Positions 62,475 through 64,000 of a DNA stretch of 64,000 bases are shown here, piece after piece. The position numbers and the translations under genes were made by a program. How positions within the stretch are numbered: the first letter of the stretch is position 1; each line of letters starts with the position of its first letter. Where the stretch lies: NCBI RefSeq assembly GCF_030463535.1, contig NC_132887.1, positions 21,926,443-21,990,442 on the forward strand. Reading direction: 5' to 3'. Under the pieces are notes generated by a model that saw only the letters and a program-made list of their open reading frames with translations, did no database searches and was not told where the DNA came from. The stretch is from Salminus brasiliensis. Its lineage: Eukaryota > Chordata > Actinopteri > Characiformes > Bryconidae.

Positions 62475-64000
62475 CTGCAAAGAGCGTTGGGGGATTCGCA
62501 TTTAGAGAAGCGCCTGGAGATTGGAGACACAAAATGGCAAAAGACCATGGACCGAAGAACGGGAAGGGGGACCACTCGGGCCATGGCCTGACCTCTTTTT
62601 TTAAACCATTATATACAACGGGCCAGTGTTTGGGCCCACACTGCAATTCCTCACTCTTATAACTGCATAACTTATAGTAGCTGCTTAGTAGTTACTAAAT
62701 CATTCATAGCAGTCACTGAATGCTAGGGCCAAAGAACTGGCAAATCTGCAAAAACCACATCTGTCCGACACATAAATATAATTGGCCTGAATTTATCATC
62801 TGACTCTCATTGTGTTGCACAAAAAAAGAAGTGCGTAACATTACATATAGGCCTACTGGACCCAAGGGTGCAGCAAGGGATTTTGGACCCTATAAAAAAG
62901 ACATTACACTGGGGCACACAACACTTTTTAGGGCCTCTATCAGTCACAGGCCCTTAGAATAGTCCTACCACCCCCCCATATGACACCCCTGACTGGATCT
63001 CCCTGAATAACAGTCATAACAGTAAAAATAAACTGTACTTGACCTCTGCTTCATTATGATTGGTTGGTTTACTCTTGAATTTAATGTTGAATAAATCATG
63101 AAGCAAGTCAATAAGGGCAACCAGCACTGATGTGTCTTGCATTGACCCTGCTGCCGAGTCTGATGGACCCCACCAATCTAAACTATGTTCTAGAGTCCAC
63201 GACAGTCCTGGAATACTGTTAGCTGCACACAATATGAGCAGGTTCTTAAAGGGTTCTTTGGTAAAGGCATTGTTTCTATATAGAACATGACAACTCAAAG
63301 GACCATCCGAATGCTTAAATGGTCACACAAAAGGAAACACACAAGGACAATGTCCATTAAAAATCGTCTATTGTTGTCTATTGTTACAAGTCAAAGAACC
63401 TTTTTTCAATACTGTACACTTTTGGCTTAGAGTGTTGATGGCTTGACTGTATGTCCAAAAGAAAAATCACTGGTAACACAACCTTCTCATCTACAAAGTA
63501 ATTAACTCTTGAATAAAGTTACACGCCGTCAGCAAGTAATGCTGGAACACTGAAGCTAAGCTTAGTATAATGGAAGTCCTTAGGTATAGCCTTAGAGGTA
63601 TCAACTTATGAGTGCAGAGTCTATTTGCAGAGTTATAATACTGCTGCTGTACAATGCAAAGCTCAGCAGCTCTGATAGTGCCATTAAACTGCATGCAAAG
63701 AGCTTAAAAAGAAAATGGATAATGTCATCTAGCTCTGAATGTTTTTGGTTGATTTTGGTTGATTTTTTTTTTAATAGCAGGGAACCTTCACATAGTGTGA
63801 AAGTTTAAGTCAATGTGGAACTGGCAGCTTAAAGAGAGTAAATTAGTGTACTCGTGAAAAATATTACAAGCAATTATTACACTTAGCAGGAAAAGAGACG
63901 GCAGAGAACCATTAGGCAAAATGAAAATAATGAGTTAATTTGCATTAAATGAAGACTAGGATTGTTTATAGTTCATATAATCCTGGAATAGGCTTTTAGT
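62475..64000. other. Intron of the Vsx gene (to window edge)
   Basis: At least 1.5 kb with no homeodomain exon. A short C-run lies near 62970, and a region near 63230-63330 contains AAAGGGTTCTTTGG words of small-element type. Nothing else is recognised. Confidence 0.6.

Noticed and set aside
62204-62662. Other open frames overlapping the Vsx exon on both strands
   Set aside because: Only the frame with [10 protein letters not shown] and the OAR motif has a family match and a matching acceptor.

Overview
This is a stretch of a vertebrate nuclear genome, almost certainly a teleost fish. The genes are split by short introns with GT..AG junctions. The spacers are AT-rich and full of Tc1/mariner-type transposon remnants, small inverted-repeat elements and tRNA-derived SINEs of fish type. 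The repeat tails resemble those common in ostariophysan fishes (characins, catfishes and relatives), but I cannot name the species. No bacterial, viral, CRISPR or operon-like content is visible.

Layout, left to right. (1) 1-9829, minus strand: 5' half of rpap1 (RNA polymerase II-associated protein 1), 12 coding exons, continuing off the left edge. (2) 13477-19455, plus: tmem151b, two coding exons around a 4.3 kb intron that holds a Tc1-like element. (3) 23342-29801, plus: a HEAT-repeat gene, best match heatr4, 14 coding exons. (4) 30356-32474, minus: haus2 (augmin subunit), 6 exons, tail-to-tail with heatr4. (5) 33849-39661, plus: adprs (ARH3 ADP-ribosylserine hydrolase), 6 exons, head-to-head with haus2. 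(6) 40665-43811, plus: cinp (CDK2-interacting protein), 5 exons. (7) 46298-53121, minus: znf839, 7 exons, tail-to-tail with cinp. (8) 53122-62166: a gene-poor 9 kb spacer. (9) 62167-62474, minus: the last coding exon of a Vsx homeobox gene, most likely vsx2, with the rest off the right edge.

Exon limits were set by hand from splice consensus, reading phase carried from exon to exon, and recalled human orthologues. In all seven multi-exon genes the phases close without frameshift, so they look intact. They are housekeeping or neural genes that do not form a pathway. The window is of interest mainly for its conserved gene order (pieces of human 14q and 15q, plus single 6p and 1p genes) and its dense small mobile elements. 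The clearest of these is an inverted-repeat element of about 255 bp that I do not recognise, present in about six copies. I found no convincing previously undescribed multi-gene system.
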